DNA from: Strongylocentrotus droebachiensis
Lineage: Eukaryota > Echinodermata > Echinoidea > Camarodonta > Strongylocentrotidae
DNA length: 64,000 nucleotides
Direction of reading: 5' to 3'
NCBI GenBank assembly: GCA_035222895.1
Contig: JAVYIG010000603.1
Location: 124,001-188,000, forward strand
A program made the position numbers and the translations under genes. Of this stretch, positions 44,398-56,128 are shown in pieces; the stretch's first letter is position 1, and each line of letters begins with the position of its first letter. Below the pieces are notes generated by a model. That model did not search any database and had not been told where the DNA came from. It saw nothing but the letters and a program-made list of their open reading frames with translations.

Positions 44398-44458
44398 TTC
44401 TTTGAAAATTTAAGACCATGAGAAAAACGACATAGATCCATAAATGCTTCATCTTCAG
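44398..44458 (-). CDS. Candidate upstream exon A
   Basis: 61-nt candidate with a long pyrimidine tract and acceptor TTTCTTCACAG, donor AAAGAA/gtaagt. In the phase that joins exon B it reads EDEAFMDLCRFSHGLKFSK (entry 1, exit 2). Another frame reads a signal-peptide-like MKHLWIYVVFLMVLNF, but that frame hits a stop in exon B, so the first reading is preferred. Together A and B form a symmetric phase-1 module of about 41 residues. Confidence 0.45.
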
Positions 44459-44689
44459 CTGTGAAGAAATAGAAAAATAAATAGAGAAAATAAATCTTTG
44501 ATAAATGATTCATTCATCAATCAAATTCATAATTCCACTCACAGCTACTGACAGCATAGGAATACATTGGCGATTCAAATTTGAGAATAATACTTTTTTT
44601 TTTAATTCATGATCTTTACTCGCTTAATATTCACGAGTACATAAAATAAATCAAGGTTAGAACATTTAGGTGAACATGATACAAATAAA

Positions 44690-45110
44690 ATTAAAACATT
44701 CATATAAACAAACAGAGTAATACCGTCAGGGAGAGAAGCAAACACACCAGTGATAGTTTTTGCAATTGAATACCATTAGTAACCATGAAAGAATAAGAAT
44801 AACCTCTATTACATCTGAGCCTTGTCTTTTGATCCAAATACATATTGAAAAGCAGCTTGCAGAACATAGGACATATCCCTTTATGTAACATTATTTCAAA
44901 TAGTTTTACGAAATTCACTCTATCAAAGGCTTAAACTGGCATCTAAAACGAAACCATAAACTTAACTCCTACCATGAACAATATATGAAACAGTCTCTTT
45001 CACCATACTCGTACAACTAGTTGTAGATAGTGCCTCTTTAAAACCCAACTGTAGATCATTTGTACATAGAGTATTTATTTCTCCTTTCATAATAACTCAA
45101 TTTCGGATTT
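44690..45110 (-). mobile_element. LINE reverse transcriptase fragment (palm region)
   Basis: The minus strand reads LQLGFKEALSTTSCTSMV, VNFVKLFEIMLHKGICP and then MYLDQKTRLRC and FMVTNGI, matching the central RT region of CR1/L2-like LINEs. Stops and frame changes interrupt it. Confidence 0.75.
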
Positions 45111-45115
45111 TTCCA

Positions 45116-45400
45116 ACAATGATACTACTTCAAATCAATTCAATCCATTTATTTTTCCTCTTCAAGTGTTCATATTTACAATGATGGTACATTTTTACAT
45201 ATTCACATTTAAATATACATATAGATCAATGTTTACAATACAATACATTAAACAAATATGAATTTGAAAGGGAAGGAGGGCCGACTAAAAAGCAGAGCAC
45301 ATTAACAAAAACAATCAAAGTTACACAAACATCAAAGTTGCATAAAGTCACACTACTAATTATATTTAATTGTGGAATGCAATAGCCTAGTCACTATTCA
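45116..45400 (-). mobile_element. LINE 3' tail
   Basis: Starts with TCAATTCAATCC and 'atttatttttcc', and includes 'gccgactaaaaagcagagca', close to the tail text at 48520. A separate 3' end dropped into the older LINE. Confidence 0.5.
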
Positions 45401-46400
45401 GAAGAAAGCTTAATTCTCCTATTGAAAATACAAACTTCATCTGCTGATATTATATGATCACCTTGCATACAAAAGTCGCATCCATACCTTTCATCTAAGA
45501 AACTATCGATATCATTTTTTAGAGTAGTCATTTCTTTTTCATTAAAACTGACACTATTATATTTAAAGTTCATCTGTACTGGTGTATAGGAGGGATTAGA
45601 CCACTCTACAATGCCACTGGACAGGTGGTTATCTCATCAACTCAGCTCTCAAGTAACATAAGAAAAAGAGGATCATGGGGGACCAATGGTCACCGATTCG
45701 GCATAGGGGGAGCAAGTAGGTATCAGTAGGACAGTGTGGCTTTAAACAAAATCAAGTTATCCTTCCTATATGCATACCATCTACAAAATTTGGATATCTT
45801 TTTACCATCTTAGAGGTATCACGTTACCTGCTGCAGTAGCAGCTGCCATTTTATCACTTTTAATTATTTCAGAATCTTTCTGTACCCTTTCAGGGTTTTG
45901 TAAGATTCAGCCGTTGATTTCTTTCTCATCTCAAACAGCTGACCATCACAAGGACGATCATTCTCCACCCAAATGTTATGCCAAAAAAAGTATCACTTTA
46001 CAGTCAGGTTCTGAAACATCCTTATCAAACACTTCACTGGCAGCATTTATACATGCATTTATAATACTTTCATGAAAGACATTAATTGCATGATTATTAC
46101 TCACACACTCAATGTCTGTACAATTACTAACACAAGAAAGTATATCTATCCTCTCTTTTTTGACATCTCGAAATGTCTTCCTTTTTTTAAAGCAAATTTC
46201 CAGCTACAAAAGTTCTTCTTTTTATCATTATTCATATCCTTATCTGAAACTTCAGACTGCTATGTGATCTAACATATTGTGAACTATATCAATGCACTCG
46301 TATTCTTGAAGGAAATCTGCTAAATTCTCAGATACAATAAAGTGATCGATCACTATTTTAACATTTCGAAATCAAAATTTAAAAAGGCTCATCTTTTGTG
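45400..46400 (-). mobile_element. Further remnants of the 44.7-kb LINE
   Basis: The minus strand contains SFNEKEMTTLKNDIDSFLDE and other pieces that look like the region between endonuclease and RT. Order and orientation agree with the RT fragment at 44690. Interrupted by a MITE at 45567-45741. Confidence 0.4.
45567..45741. mobile_element. TTAA MITE, third member
   Basis: Flanked by TTAA at 45563-45566 and 45742-45745; interior matches 6538-6720. Inserted in LINE remnants. Confidence 0.65.
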
Positions 46401-46690
46401 CAAATATTTGATTGATTGATTGAGAGAGCATATAGCTCTCATTTATTTCTTCCAATATGTACAATTAAAAAACAAACAAATTAACAGTATGTCATGCATA
46501 ATTTCATGTTTACATCAAGATAACAGAGTAGTACATACATAACAGCTAGTAATACAAATAAATGAAAGAAAAGAGTGTCCCGAAAAAAGCCTCAAGGGCT
46601 TGTAAGGAGGGGATCACCAGAGTAAAAAACAAAAACAACAAACAAACAACAAAAAAAAAAAAAAAAAGAATAGTTAAATACAAATGAATC
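46400..46690 (-). mobile_element. LINE 3' tail with (TTGA)n
   Basis: GATTGATTGATTGAG microsatellite followed by 'catttatttcttccaatatg' and 'cctcaagggcttgtaaggag'; ends near an A run. Another family's 3' end on the minus strand. Confidence 0.45.
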
Positions 46691-47110
46691 ATGAATAATA
46701 TTAAAATTGTCATTGTCAAGAAATGTCTGTATTAACATCTCCTAAATTATAAGCATTAAACCAGCATTAGCCCCATGCAGAAGAATTTCAATATCGTTCA
46801 AAATCCCCATTCTTCCAAATTCCTTTTCTGACATTTATCATTACATTGCAGGTAAACACTGCATGACAATATTCTTTTGCGGTCCTCAACAGTAACACAA
46901 ACTGCAGAAAGTCTCTTTGATTCTGAATCAAGCTTTATTGGTTAAACCTTAAATTTTATACTCTGTTTCCGAATTGGTTCTGGTTCAGAACTATTCACTT
47001 CATCATCAGCAACAGTCACAACATCCGCCTATTCACCATCATCCGTTGTCATGACATATGCCAGCCAGCATGAATCGTAGTACCTGGGATTAGTAAATAC
47101 ATGTACCCTG
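46691..47110. other. Non-coding stretch
   Basis: No gene supported. Confidence 0.4.
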
Positions 47111-47700
47111 GGATTTCAGAGTTATTCAAATGATGCGAATTTCTCTCATTCCCAATAGCGTTGAAAAGCATTATTTTTCTTATTACCTATCATACATTAT
47201 TCGGAAAAGGCTTCACTTTACCCCCCCCCCCCCCCCCCCCCCCCCCAATTCTCATCAAACCAACCCAATATTGTTTAAACTACGTTTACTAACATTGATT
47301 TCAGCGGCTGCAAATTTGTTGATTTCCAGACGGGCGTTTACTTAACGCCCCTTTGGAACTCAACAGTGCCTATACTACTTACTACTACAATGTATGTACT
47401 CACCTCTTCACTATTTCATGTACCTCAAGGTGTCGCAAACACATTGGCAAATATATCCCAATATGCAATTTCGCCTATCTCAAGAAATATCCGATATCCC
47501 AGACTGTCAATTACAAATCCAATTCACAAGCAACAGTAATGACTCGCAATAGTCAGATTCTACATGCCTGTCTCATTATGACAGTGTGCGTGCATGCTGT
47601 ACCCCGTTCTGATTATTATTCTTGGTAAGCTATTCATAAATGCAAAACTGTGCTTGGCAACGGGAATAACATTATACTCATAGGGTGATTAATCATACCG
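47110..47700. repeat. First copy of the tandem 1.65-kb unit (partial)
   Basis: Shares 'tgatttcagcggctg', 'tacctcaaggtgtcgca' and 'atatccgatatcccagactg' with units further right. Contains a 26-nt C run (47221-47246). Confidence 0.7.
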
Positions 47701-48430
47701 AGTCTAATAGTCGATGGGATGACCACTAAAATTCACACTTTTCGTGGTCCGCGATTTCGCCCCACACAATAATACATGTAGCATGTAAATGTTACTTTTA
47801 CCAAAAAAAACACTAATGACCGATGTTGCCATTTGAAAAAGGTACACATTACATCTAAAAATGATTATTTTGTAGCAGAAATCTGATCTTCCAAAAAGTA
47901 CATTTAGCACAGCACGCTCAATATCCATGTGCTGTGGGTGTGTGCGTGTGTGTGCGTAGTGCATGTGTGTGTGTGTCTTTGATCCGTACGGTGTATGTAC
48001 TGTGTGTGTATTATGTACATGGTCTATGGTGCTCCACCAGCCTTGTTCACGGCATATGTTTGGACAGCACAGGTGGCATAATATAAAAAAATATTCTTTT
48101 ATCATTTAATAATTAGATGATCTGCCGCGTAGCGAAGCAGAACACCTATTGAATTTGTCAGAATCTATCTCTTTTTAGGGGGTCTACGCGTAGCTCGCAG
48201 AGCACCTATTGATTTCATCAGAATCTATTTTTATGTTCCTATTCTTTCTGTATGGATTTGGTTTGCTTCATATCTCATGAATGGCGTGGTTAATGACCAT
48301 GAAATTTTCATGACAGGTGCCATATGGATGGTTATTCAATTCAATTCAATTCATATTTATTTCATTTTCCAACAGAAAGATAAACAAAGGTATTACATTT
48401 GTGTCATACATGATTCTTCTTTTTTCTTGG
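47701..48430. other. Non-coding stretch with short duplications
   Basis: A 'cgcgtagcgaagcagaacacctattga' type block is repeated twice (48120-48240), and a (GT)n-like tract lies near 47935-48015. TTCAATTCAATTCAT at 48339 introduces the LINE-tail-like start of the next repeat. Confidence 0.45.
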
Positions 48431-48760
48431 TAATTATTGCACATTGCACACTTTGCACATAATAAAATTATTACAACAAAATTCTTAATTTCTGTGGAAA
48501 TGGGGGGGGGGGGTCCACTAAAAAGCAGTGCTTGTAGTTTATTGATCCTAAGAAAGAGATTTTTTAGTTGAGACTTTACTCTACAAACAAATGTAAATGT
48601 ACTATGATTCGATTTTTTATTCGAAGACGGGAATCATGGTCTAAATTCCGATTTAAGGTGAAGACTGAAAAATATGCCATTATGATTTCTACTTGTACGT
48701 ATTATATGAATGGGGGTAGGATTTTTGTCAAAGTCCGAATTTCTTATTGACTATGTGTTA

Positions 48761-49243
48761 TGCTACGGTCTCAAAGGTTCGTACGAACGATAGTTTCGTA
48801 CGAATCTCCCTGTTTTTCCATTGTCTTCCCAAATTTCTATTGTCTGCAAATCGTTCGTACGGCGTTCGTAGCAGTTCGCAGGCGCGGATCCACGGGGGGA
48901 GCCCGACGGGCCCGGCCCCTCCCCCCCCTGCCTTTTTTTTTTTTTTTTTTTTTTTTTTAATAAAAAAAAAAAAAAAAAAAAAAGTTTTCAGGGTCAAATA
49001 CAAAAAATGAATCATGCATACTACCCTCCCCCCCCCCCCCCCCCCCCCCCACTGAGCGAAATATTGGTCGGCACGATTTTCACATTTTCGAGGTCAAATA
49101 CGAGAAAAAAAAATTATGACCACTACCCCCCCCCCCCACTGAGCGAGATATTGGTCGGCGCGATTTTCACATTTTGGGCCCCCCCTATCGGCAAATCCTG
49201 GATCCGCCCCTGGCAGTTCGTAATGGCATTTGTGACCGAGGCT
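48761..49243. mobile_element. Harbinger-type MITE interrupted by a hAT-like MITE
   Basis: Counterpart of 313-453, with TTA at 48758-48760 and 49244-49246. Without the nested 334 bp plus 8-bp duplication it has the same length as its sister. Confidence 0.75.
48879..49212. mobile_element. hAT-like MITE (334 bp)
   Basis: Ends CAGGCGCGGATCCA and TGGATCCGCCCCTG are inverted repeats, flanked by an exact 8-bp duplication GCAGTTCG (48871-48878, 49213-49220). The interior has T, A and C homopolymers and two copies of 'actgagcgaNatattggtcgg'. The uninterrupted site is visible at about 422-429. Confidence 0.8.
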
Positions 49244-49672
49244 TTAGATGATCGGCCGCGTGGTCTAGCAAATCTACTAATGAGCTTGTACATAGGTGTG
49301 CAATATGAGTGGAGGGTGGGATTTTTTGGTAATCATAGCGGCAGATCACTTACAATTTGTCTCCATGACGAATATAATTCATATCTATATAGTTTAGACT
49401 TGGAACTTTTAGTTTATTTCCGAACAAGAAAAGGGAGAAGCCGATGAAGAATGGTTAAAACCTTTTTATGGCGTATAATGTGAAAAAATGCTTGTTTCTA
49501 GCTATTTAGGGTGGCCTGAATAACAGAGAATCTGTCGATAAAGTAGTCTGCTACCCATTGTGAATACACGCTGTAACTGCTGTAGCGGGCAGTATTGTGG
49601 AGTAAGAAGCAGAGCCCTCTATACACAGAGTTTGGTCAACTTGGTTTCACTGGGTCACAAAATGGCCTATAA

Positions 49673-49788
49673 TAGGGACTTTTAGATTTGCGTGGACTGA
49701 TACGTGTGACGTCTATTCAATGCAGTGCATTGAAAGGACGTCGATCGTAGCAATCCCCATTGTCTTCATGCGAATCTAAAAGTCCCTA
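49673..49788. mobile_element. MITE with TAGGGACTTT termini, second member
   Basis: Inverted ends TAGGGACTTTTAGATT and AATCTAAAAGTCCCTA. The counterpart place in copy 1 (about 870) has no insertion. Confidence 0.7.
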
Positions 49789-51060
49789 TTATTTTGTTTT
49801 GTGCTTGCCCAACAAAGCAGTAGTCGCCATATTGTGTCCAACTCGAACCGGGTTGGCCAAACTCTGTGTATAGATGGCTCAAGTATGAAGTAGTTTACAA
49901 TGTGTCTTGTATTGTTAAGTCAAGGACAGATTTTTCAGGAAAAAACTTTTGAGCCTTACTACTAATAGGCTACTTTACGAATTATTGAAATGTGGTATCT
50001 TTTCCATGCAAGGTTCAACAAAATAAACTAGAATTTCCACAAACTTGTTACTCAGGCCTACTTGGACGTTTCAGAGAATTAGGCAGCCCCTACCAAGCAT
50101 AGAAAAGTGGTAAAGAAGAAAATATGCAAGGAAACTCTCTGAAATTAACTTTCCCAAGATGTTTATCAAGATAAATAATGATGCCAACGGGTGGAATGTG
50201 GCATAGTCCATTGTCTAGAAAAATCATGAGAAAATTCAGAGAAAATGTTAATGATATTTTCTTGTTTTTCTTTTAAAAGTTGTTATTATTAGCAGCATGT
50301 CGTCATTAGCCGATGGCCTACATTTTACATAGTGCCAAGACTAAAGTCATGCCCTGCACCTCCTAGAATAAAAGATTTTTAAGATCACTATGAATAATTG
50401 GGAAATAAATTATGTAAAGATGATCGATATTAAATGATAATGAAAAAAGGCTGCAAAGTGTAGGGGCACATTTGTATGCACAATGGTAAGAACAAGCACT
50501 TACATGGCGTGTAGTGCACAAGTGGATTCAGCACTCTGCATAATACAGCATTAACAAACAACATACAAAATATACGATGTTAAGGAATCATTGTCACATA
50601 AGGGTCATGCAATCAGAAATACTCGTCCACAGGCCTCATGATTTTCAACTGGTGCAATGGATTTCGCATGAATTGTAAAACTGGAAGTATTATTATTATC
50701 ATGTAACACTATGCGTCTGCAAATATCCTGCTCGGTAACAATCGTACTTAAATTCAAATACCAAAGAAAATCGTATCTCAGGTTATTTAAAAATAGGTGT
50801 TTAGCCCCCTAATGACAAATGCTTTTCATTTATCTGCTTATCTCTAATTACCTTTTGACGTACCAAAGTCAAGTTGTCATCACTATTCTAAAAAATAGTG
50901 CCCTTTTAGCATAAATCTTTAAATAATCAAGTCCTGTTTATTTAGGAGATGTGCTTCAACGTTTGACTTATGGACGAGATCAATGATTACGTAATTGTTA
51001 CTTTCACCCATAATTCATCCAGTTTTGTTAAAAACGAAAAATATTATTATATTCTTAATA

Positions 51061-52000
51061 ACTTTTTTTGTTGATACAAAAATATGTTTAAAAAAAAAGA
51101 ATATAACAAATCTCAACATCTAGTTGCATACATTTGCATGAAATAAACTCAATTATAGCATCTATTGAATTTACATCTCTAGAAAATGTCACGCAGTGAA
51201 ACATTTAAGGTATTAAATGGGACATCACATAGTTGGACTGGGAGGGTGATATTTGAAATAACGATAAATTCATTTTGTATATTAATTTGCACATTTAAGC
51301 CTCATATCATGATAGCGTGCAAGATTTATGCATGGCAACATTCATATTAAAATTCGACACCAAAAAATACTGTTGCAGACACACACGAATAAATGATTTA
51401 TGCTATTGTTGACATATTCTCTTTAGAAAAAGCAAAGCTCATCATTATACATTTGCATAAAATTGGATTAATTAACAAAAAGTTAGCACTTATAGAAAAA
51501 AAAATCATATTCGTGCAGGTTATTATGTATAATGAGATACCATCTAATTATCAATAAATGTTGGACTGGATGGTTTCTATTGATAATTAAATGTAAAATT
51601 ACAATATTTTTATTTCGTAAAAGATTGCCAAATTTAGCCTCATTATCCTGACAGTGATTAAGTTTTGTGCTTGGTGACATTCATATTAACATTCGACACC
51701 AACAATTACCCTTGTAGACACACAAATGCTTTATGCTCGTTGGGCATTTTCTCTTTCAAAAAAGCAAAGTTCACCACATACATTTGCATAAATGTGCATG
51801 AATTAACCCCAAAAATAGCGTCTATTGAATTATTATTTTCAGTAAAAATTGGGATAGGAGGTGATATTGGTTTATATACTTAGAACACCGCGCAATACAG
51901 ACTCTAGAAATCACAATCACGTTAAATAATGTGCGAGAATAGAAGGTGGAAAGGGAAAATGTATGAATTATTGAACACAATAGGGAAAGCCTGATTACAA
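51061..52000. repeat. AT-rich region with a ~350-bp tandem duplication
   Basis: 51300-51480 and 51640-51815 share 'cattcatattaaNattcgacacc' and 'tacatttgcataaa' text. Non-coding. Confidence 0.5.
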
Positions 52001-52980
52001 AGTTAGATACCCTGGTTGCTATGAAGTAGACACCCTGTGGAATCGGATTTATCAAAATGATAGGAAATTCACAAAATTCCAAATCCCGTTCATAAGAATT
52101 TCTTCTAGCTATATACCTATCATATATTTTTCGCAGTTTTATTTCCGTGTGGCGATGTCTGGAACGAGGAGGGGCATCACTCTACCCTACCCCCCCCCCC
52201 CCTCAACCCTCCATTTTCATTCCAACCCAATATTGTTTAAACTACAATGACTTACATTGATTTCAGCGGCTGTAAATGTGTTGATTGCCAGGCGGCTAAA
52301 CAAAAATTCACAAACAGGTTTGCCAATGCTAATATTTCCGGTCATATGATTGGCTAATATGTTACGTCATGAGTAATGACGTAACCGTTAGGGTGAGTGA
52401 TAGGGTTATAGAAATCATGCAGAATCGCTTTTCATTAACCCATCGTTGGCTCAATCGGTAATGTCAGCGTAATACAATCTTAGAGTTGTGGGTTCAAGTC
52501 TCAGTTTATTCAGTTTGTTTGCCTTTATAAATAGTGAGGCAAAGCAATAAAAAATCAAAGTCTAATTGTTTGTGACCTCTTTCCAAGCTGCTAATGACGT
52601 AGAACATATCAGCCATCGAGAAGAACGGACATATAAGAAATTGCAAACCTGTTTGGGAATACAAATTTCGCTGCCAAGCGGGCGTTAACCTCACAGTGTC
52701 TATACTTCTTACTACTCCGATATATGTACTCACCTCTGTATTATATCACGTACCTCAAGGTGTCATAACATATAGGTAAATATATCATAATATTCAGTTT
52801 CACCTATCTCAAGTTATATCCGATATCCCAGACTGTCAATTATAAATCCAATTCACAAACAACAGTAATAACTTCTACATGAGGTGTCTCAGTATGACAA
52901 TGTGCATGCCGGGCGTAGATTAGGGGTGTGTGGGATGGGCATATGTCCGCTCCCCCTCCTTTTTTTTTTTTGGGGGGGGG
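52001..52980. repeat. Second copy of the tandem unit
   Basis: Anchor 'tgatttcagcggctg' at 52258, preceded by a C run and followed by the same text as other units, ending in 'gtccgctccccctcc' and T/G runs. A divergent insert with 'taatgacgtaaccgttagggtg' separates the halves. Confidence 0.65.
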
Positions 52981-53097
52981 TGACCGGTTTGCAATGATAT
53001 ATCCCATTTTTCTAGCAAAAAAATGTAATCAGTAAGGTTGAAGAAAATTACTTAAAATGATATTTCTAAATCGTCAACTGTCTTACAATATATTTTT

Positions 53098-53870
53098 TTT
53101 GCTGATGACACAAATGTATTTTTCTCCTATTTGAATGTTAATGTTCTAATCGACACTCTGTACTCAGAACTGCCAAAACTTGCCAAATGGTTTCGATGTG
53201 ATATATTATCTTTGAATCTTAAGAAAACAAAGTACATATACTTAAGATCCCATTTAGAACCCTACAATTTGGTATATATTGAAAATAGATGATGCTGTAA
53301 ACAGAAACTAAAGTTCTTGGAGTTTATATCAACGATACAAATGCATTTATCTCCCATTCGAATTTTCAATGTTCTCATCAACACTCTGAACTCAGAACTG
53401 CCAAAACTTGCCAAATGGTTTCGATGTAATATGCTCTTTTTGAATCTTAAGAAAACAAACTACATTACTTTGGAACCCATTTAGAACCCTACAATTTGGT
53501 ATACATTGAAAATAGATGATGCTGTAAACAGAACAGAAAACCGATACTAAAGTTCTTGGAGTTTATATCAACGAACTTTTAAATTGGTCCGATCATGTCA
53601 AATATATATATACCTAAAACCATTTCACACAATGTTTGTGTTCTGTCTATTAAAATTAAAATCTTACCTACCATTAAAAGTTGTATTCATACTGTATAAT
53701 ACTGTGTTACTACCGTATATAACATACTGTGAGCGATTTCAAGATGTCTGAACTACTCGATTCAAAGATATACACAAAGGCGATACGTATTTGTACTGGT
53801 TCTCACTACAGAGGTCACAGCGCCCCCTTGTTTATTAAATTGAAAACCCTCAAAATTTCGGCTGAAGACA
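53098..53870 (+). pseudogene. Reverse transcriptase relic of the tandem unit
   Basis: The plus strand reads FADDTNVFFS (catalytic box), LPKLAKWFRCDILSLNLKKT and, further on, KVLGVYINE, WSDHVKYI and KAIRICTGSHYRGHSAPLF, the thumb and C-terminal part of a LINE RT. The first half is duplicated internally (53098-53330 and about 53333-53560). Stops and frameshifts abound. Similar relics lie in the next two units. Confidence 0.7.
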
Positions 53871-53873
53871 CTA

Positions 53874-54138
53874 TGAACATGCGGACAAAGAGGGAGGACA
53901 AAATATACAGTTCCTCATTCTCCCCTCAACAATTGCTGTGGTAGACAAAGGAACATCCCTTCACTGCTATTATGAACAAATGTGTAGAACAGGTGAATAT
54001 GTATGTGACACCTGTTCTACACATTTTTACATAATAGCAGTGAAAGGATGTTCCTCTGTCTACCACAGCAATTGTTGAGGGTAGAATGAGGAACTGTATA
54101 TTTTGTCCCCTTTCTTTGTCCGTCATGTTCATAGTGAG
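53874..54138. mobile_element. Foldback MITE (265 bp)
   Basis: Arms of about 120 bp starting CTATGAACATGCGGACA fold onto the inverse at the other end (TCATGTTCATAG), with a short loop near 54000. Units A and B lack it at the matching site (near 58645 and 63590). A collapsed relative is at 6106-6212. Confidence 0.75.
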
Positions 54139-54461
54139 ACAACCTCAGTGTAAAATATTACATTCAAAGATATAGATCAGTTCTGGCCATGCGATAACAT
54201 TGTTAAAGAAACTTTGTGTAGGTAATTAGGAAAGCCTGATTACTAAGTAGATACCCTGTAGCTTCGAATTATCAAAATGATAGGAATTACACTCATTTAC
54301 ATCGCGTTGAAAAGCACTATTCTTTCTAAATACCTATCAATTATTATCCGCAGTTTTTTTTTCTCCATTTGAAGTATTCGGAATGAGGAAGGGCCTCACT
54401 GTAACCCCCCCCCCCCCCCCCCCCCTCCGTTCTTATTTTCGCCCAACCCAATACTGTTTAA

Positions 54462-55141
54462 TGGCCCGGTCCCACTGGCCGATGGACACAAAACGTATGC
54501 ATAAAGGACACAGCGGACGACCAAAATTTCGCGGGTGGCTCCATCCGTTTTCATCCGCTCCAGAAATGGACAAAATTTGCGAAAATTTGCGAAAACAGAA
54601 CGGAAAATAACGGACGTGGCTAGTATGTAGCGGGGATGTTAAACGGATGTTCATCGGAAGCCTAGCGGATGAAAGCGGATGGAAGTGGATGACAGCTTTG
54701 AATACTTTATATACGAGATGCATACGCTTTACATCCTTTCTATTTCCGTGCGACTAACGATGTATATACGTTCCATGTACCTTATCTTTCCTCCCTCTTT
54801 CCGTTTTCAGCTGCAGCGGATGTGAGTTGCGAGGATGCCCAGAGGATGCAGAGAGGATACAGCGGACGTTTAACGGATGATAACGGACATAGAACGTTTG
54901 TTGCTCGTATTTGTCGCGGATTTACATCGTACACGGCGGAAGTTCATCCGTTCTAAAAGTTTTGTGCAGCTCAAAACTTTTTGCGCGGATGAAATCACAG
55001 TGGACGGATGCTCGATGGATAGAGCGTATAAAACACGTATGCAATGAGTACACAACGGATGCATAGCGTTTTCCAACGGATGGCAAGATTTTTTTACGTT
55101 TTACATCCTCTTTGCATCCGTAAGTGCAGTGGGACCGGGCC
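54462..55141. mobile_element. TTAA-flanked element with CGGATG words (680 bp)
   Basis: Ends TGGCCCGGTCCCACTG and CAGTGGGACCGGGCC are inverted repeats flanked by TTAA (54458-54461, 55142-55145). The matching site in the next unit (about 58976) is uninterrupted. The interior holds many copies of GCGGATG/ACGGATG and their inverses. Confidence 0.8.
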
Positions 55142-55929
55142 TTAAACTCCATTGACTAACATTGATTTCAGCGGCTGTAAATTGTTTGATTGCCAGACGG
55201 CCGTTTACCTAACGCCCTTTTGGCACTCAATAGTTTCTATACTTGTTACTACTCCAATGTATGTACTCACCTCTGCCCTATTTCATGTACCTCAAGGTGT
55301 CGCAGCACAATGGTAAATATATCCAAATATTCAATTTCAATTTCAATCTCAAGTAATATCCGATATCCCAGACTGTCAATTAAAATCCAATTCACAAACA
55401 ACAGTAATAATTTCTACATGAGGTGTCTCAGTATGACAATGTGCATGCTGTGCCCCGATTTTGTTTATTATTCTTGAGAAGCTATTCATATATGCAAAAC
55501 TGTGATTGGCAACGAAGCACATTGTACTCATAAGGTGATCATTCATATTTATTACCCCACGCATACAATTGAATATGAAGAGGCTGGTACAAAGTATTTC
55601 AGGAAGTTTCATGAATAGAAATTCGGCACTGCTCATGGATTCGGAGCGTTCGCCACTGTATAAGCTTCACACTCATATGCTTTTTGATTTCCCCCAAATA
55701 AAATGCCTAAGCATAGAAACCAAATGAGGGGCACTCATGTGGAGTACCACGGGCGTAGATCAGGGGTGTGTGGGATGGGCATATGTCCGCTCCCCCTCCT
55801 TTTTTTTTTTGGGGGGTGACCGGTTTTCAATGATATATCCCAATTTTCAAGCGAACAAATGTAATCAGTAAGGAAGAAAATTACTTAAAACGATATTTTT
55901 AAATCGTCAACTGTCTTACAATAGGTATT

Positions 55930-56128
55930 GTTTTCTGATGACACAAATGCTTTTCTCTCCCATTCGAATGTTAATGTTCTCATCGACACTCTGAACCCAC
56001 ACCTGCCCAAACTTGCCAAATAGTTTCGATGTGATATATTATCTTTGAATCTTAAGAAAACAAACTACATATACTTTAGAACCCATTTAGAACCCTACAA
56101 TTTGGTATACATTGAAAATAGATGATGC
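55930..56128 (+). pseudogene. RT relic in unit A, left part
   Basis: Starts at the DDTNAFLS version of the catalytic box and continues to the hAT-like insertion; frames are broken. Confidence 0.55.

Larger units (their letters stand above)
48431..51060. repeat. Diverged segmental repeat, copy 2
   Basis: Direct counterpart of 1-2870. It carries its own insertions (hAT-like at 48879-49212, MITE at 49673-49788), and lacks the palindrome at 920-973 and the block at 1915-2460. Confidence 0.75.

Noticed and set aside
44398-44458. Signal peptide exon MKHLWIYVVFLMVLNF
   Set aside because: This frame runs into a stop in the only good downstream exon; the alternative frame continues cleanly.
47704-48105. 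133-codon minus-strand frame rich in His and Thr
   Set aside because: The His/Thr part is encoded by a (GT)n-like microsatellite; no domain and no splice borders.
54870-55152. Open frames rich in CIRVLYAL-type text
   Set aside because: They translate the CGGATG word repeats of a TTAA element.
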